A stretch of 64,000 bases of DNA from VXYL01 sp965199945 (GTDB lineage Bacteria; Pseudomonadota; Gammaproteobacteria; Pseudomonadales; Azotimanducaceae), in NCBI GenBank assembly GCA_965199945.1, contig OZ241354.1, positions 1,922,001-1,986,000 on the forward strand, given 5' to 3'. A program made the position numbers and the translations under genes. This document shows positions 61,742-64,000 of this stretch, one piece after another (within the stretch, counting starts at the first letter, position 1; every line of letters starts with the position of its first letter). The notes beneath the pieces are model-generated. The model was not told the DNA's origin. It did not search any database and saw nothing but the letters and a program-made list of their open reading frames with translations.

Positions 61742-62485
61742 ATGGACGACATTCGCATCCAGAGCGGCAAGCGCCTGGCGGTGCTGGTGGATGCGGACAA
61801 CGTCTCGCCGCGCTGGGCGGGCGCGGTCTTCAAGGAAGTCGCCACCTTCGGCGACGCCACCGTGCGCCGGATCTACGGCGACTTCGCCGCCGATTCGCTG
61901 CGCCCCTGGCGGGGCGTCCTGCAAGAACACGCCTTGCAGCCGCACCACCAGCCGGCGTACACGAAGGGCAAGAACTCGTCGGACATCGCCTTGGTGATCG
62001 ATGCCATGGATCTCATGCATTCGGGCCATGTGGACGGCTTCGTGCTGGTGTCGTCGGACAGCGACTTCACGCGCTTGGCGAGCCGCATCAGGGAACGCGG
62101 GCTGGAAGTGATCGGCATTGGCCAGCAGAAGACGCCGGAATCGCTGCGCAGGGCCTGCAAGCGTTTCATCTTCCTAGAGAACCTGGAGACGCAGGAGGCC
62201 AGCGCCGAAGGCCACGCCAAGGCGGAACCGCAGCCGCCCCCGCGCCCGCTGCAACCGCATACCAAAGTCGTTCCCCTCGTGCTCGACGCGATGCGCACGG
62301 CGGAGGAAGAGTGGGTGTCGCTGTCTGCGATCGGCAGCCACCTGCACACCACCAACCACGACTTCGACCCGCGCACCTACGGTTGCAGCAAGCTCTCCGA
62401 TCTGCTCGAGAAGACCGGCGCGTTCGAAGTGAATCGCAAGAAGGGCCCGGTGCGCGTGCGCCGCAAGCCCGCCAAGCACGTCTAG
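61742..62485 (+). CDS. NYN (LabA/DUF88) nuclease-like protein with OST-HTH/LOTUS domain
   Basis: 247 residues from ATG 61742 (GTG 61730 also possible). PIN-like NYN domain: AVLVDADNVSPRW (first Asp pair), KGKNSSDIALVIDAMDLM, FVLVSSDSDFTRLASRIRE (acidic site), SLRRACKRFIFLENL. From ~170 a LOTUS-type winged helix: VVPLVLDAMRTAEEEWVSL, GCSKLSDLLEKTGAFEV. NYN-LOTUS proteins are thought to act on RNA. Stands before hemB without overlap. Confidence 0.88.
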   Translation: MDDIRIQSGKRLAVLVDADNVSPRWAGAVFKEVATFGDATVRRIYGDFAADSLRPWRGVLQEHALQPHHQPAYTKGKNSSDIALVIDAMDLMHSGHVDGFVLVSSDSDFTRLASRIRERGLEVIGIGQQKTPESLRRACKRFIFLENLETQEASAEGHAKAEPQPPPRPLQPHTKVVPLVLDAMRTAEEEWVSLSAIGSHLHTTNHDFDPRTYGCSKLSDLLEKTGAFEVNRKKGPVRVRRKPAKHV

Positions 62486-62524
62486 GTTCGAGCCTCGCTG
62501 TCGAGCGCAACGCCGGCGCCTCCA

Positions 62525-63526
<1,002 letters not shown>

Positions 63527-63629
63527 ATGCGCTGGCCCTGGCATTCGCGCGTTCGCGCCCCGATCTTCCCGCCGCGGGTGTAGAATCCCCTCCCGCCTGA
63601 TCTTCCCACAAGCTATCCAAGGAGTTGCC

Positions 63630-63956
63630 ATGTCGGAGCACATCCACCACGTCAGCGACGCCGATTGGGACGACAAAGTCCTCGGCGCCGACAAGCCCGT
63701 GCTTGTCGACTACTGGGCCGAATGGTGCGGGCCCTGCAAGATGATCGCGCCCATCCTCGAAGAAATCGCCGAGGAATACGCCGGCCGCGTCGAGGTGTGC
63801 AAGCTGGACATCGACGCCAACCAGGCCACGCCGCCGAAGTACGGCATCCGCGGCATCCCCACGCTGATGCTGTTCCGCAACGGCGAAGTGGAGGCCACCA
63901 AGGTCGGCGCACTCTCCAAGTCGCAACTCGCCACGTTCCTTGACAGCAACATCTGA
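63630..63956 (+). CDS. trxA: Thioredoxin 1
   Basis: 108 residues. Active site WAEWCGPCKMIAP (C-G-P-C), cis-Pro in IRGIPTLMLF. AAGGAG ribosome site six bases upstream. Cytosolic disulfide reductase. A strong hairpin follows. Confidence 0.97.
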   Translation: MSEHIHHVSDADWDDKVLGADKPVLVDYWAEWCGPCKMIAPILEEIAEEYAGRVEVCKLDIDANQATPPKYGIRGIPTLMLFRNGEVEATKVGALSKSQLATFLDSNI

Positions 63957-63967
63957 ATCCGGCCGCA

Positions 63968-63994
63968 CGTCGGCGGTGGACGCCACCGCCGACG
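63968..63994 (+). terminator. Hairpin after trxA, probable terminator
   Basis: CGTCGGCGGTGG / CCACCGCCGACG, 12 perfect pairs with a 3-base loop, 11 bases after the trxA stop. Any T-tract would lie at or beyond the window end, so rho-independence cannot be confirmed. Confidence 0.5.
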
Positions 63995-64000
63995 CGGCGC

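Overview
The window is high in G+C (about two thirds by eye) and densely coded. It looks like a chromosome segment of a gammaproteobacterium. Supporting loci are lptD-surA ... rsmA-apaG-apaH-cca, amgK-murU, prfA-prmC-moeB, lolB, hemB, purT, nadA, trpE, lon and trxA. LptD, SurA, LolB and a lipoprotein signal indicate a Gram-negative envelope. Acyl-CoA metabolism genes, an LLM flavin oxidoreductase and a bacterial mevalonate operon fit an environmental or host-associated lineage; I cannot name the genus.

Layout. 1-2.3 kb: edge of a defence cluster, with the 5' end of a helicase-type restriction gene (minus) divergent from an ATPase/HNH pair resembling Septu (PtuA/PtuB). 2.5-12.9 kb: mostly housekeeping and metabolic genes (GST-like, PEGA/FGE-like membrane protein, lon, RNA-binding protein, dimeric dUTPase, class III aminotransferase, phosphotransferase), plus a 23-bp tandem repeat. 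13-15 kb: a MerR regulator with TGTACA sites, then a HEPN plus small-partner cassette (copy 1). 15.2-18.9 kb: acyl-CoA synthetase, phosphotransferase, tsaD. 18.8-21.9 kb: rsmA-apaG-apaH-cca on the minus strand. 21.9-27.8 kb: an accessory island (Fic; small protein/NTase/RHH; McrBC) lying between surA and rsmA, which are near neighbours in many gammaproteobacteria. 27.8-33.2 kb: surA, lptD, amgK, murU. 33.4-34.2 kb: HEPN cassette copy 2. 34.3-37.4 kb: rpe, gph, trpE. 37.5-38.2 kb: HepT/MntA toxin-antitoxin module. 38.4-48.1 kb: acyl-CoA dehydrogenase, a DUF3800 fragment, sulfotransferase, purT, carbonic anhydrase-like, nadA, ATP-grasp, membrane Mrr-type nuclease, moeB, prmC, prfA. 48.3-53.4 kb: lolB, a small lipoprotein and a mevalonate operon ending in a fused HMG-CoA reductase/mevalonate kinase. 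53.4-58.3 kb: a composite transposon bounded by two ISKra4-like copies and a 9-bp target duplication, carrying a two-gene nuclease operon. 58.4-64 kb: oxidoreductases, an unrecognised DNA-binding-like protein, a NYN/LOTUS protein, hemB, trxA.

How it fits together. The backbone is cell-envelope, tRNA/translation and cofactor metabolism. Defence or toxin-antitoxin modules are scattered between housekeeping operons. The most unusual structures are: (1) the composite transposon with a PD-(D/E)XK protein and a Cas4-like/DnaQ-like fusion; (2) the mevalonate operon whose last gene joins HMG-CoA reductase to mevalonate kinase; (3) a decayed tandem duplication of a small protein-NTase-RHH-McrB-McrC module, in which the two units carry complementary deletions; (4) two dispersed copies of a HEPN/98-residue-partner cassette. 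All functional calls rest on motifs and family memory; no database search was run.
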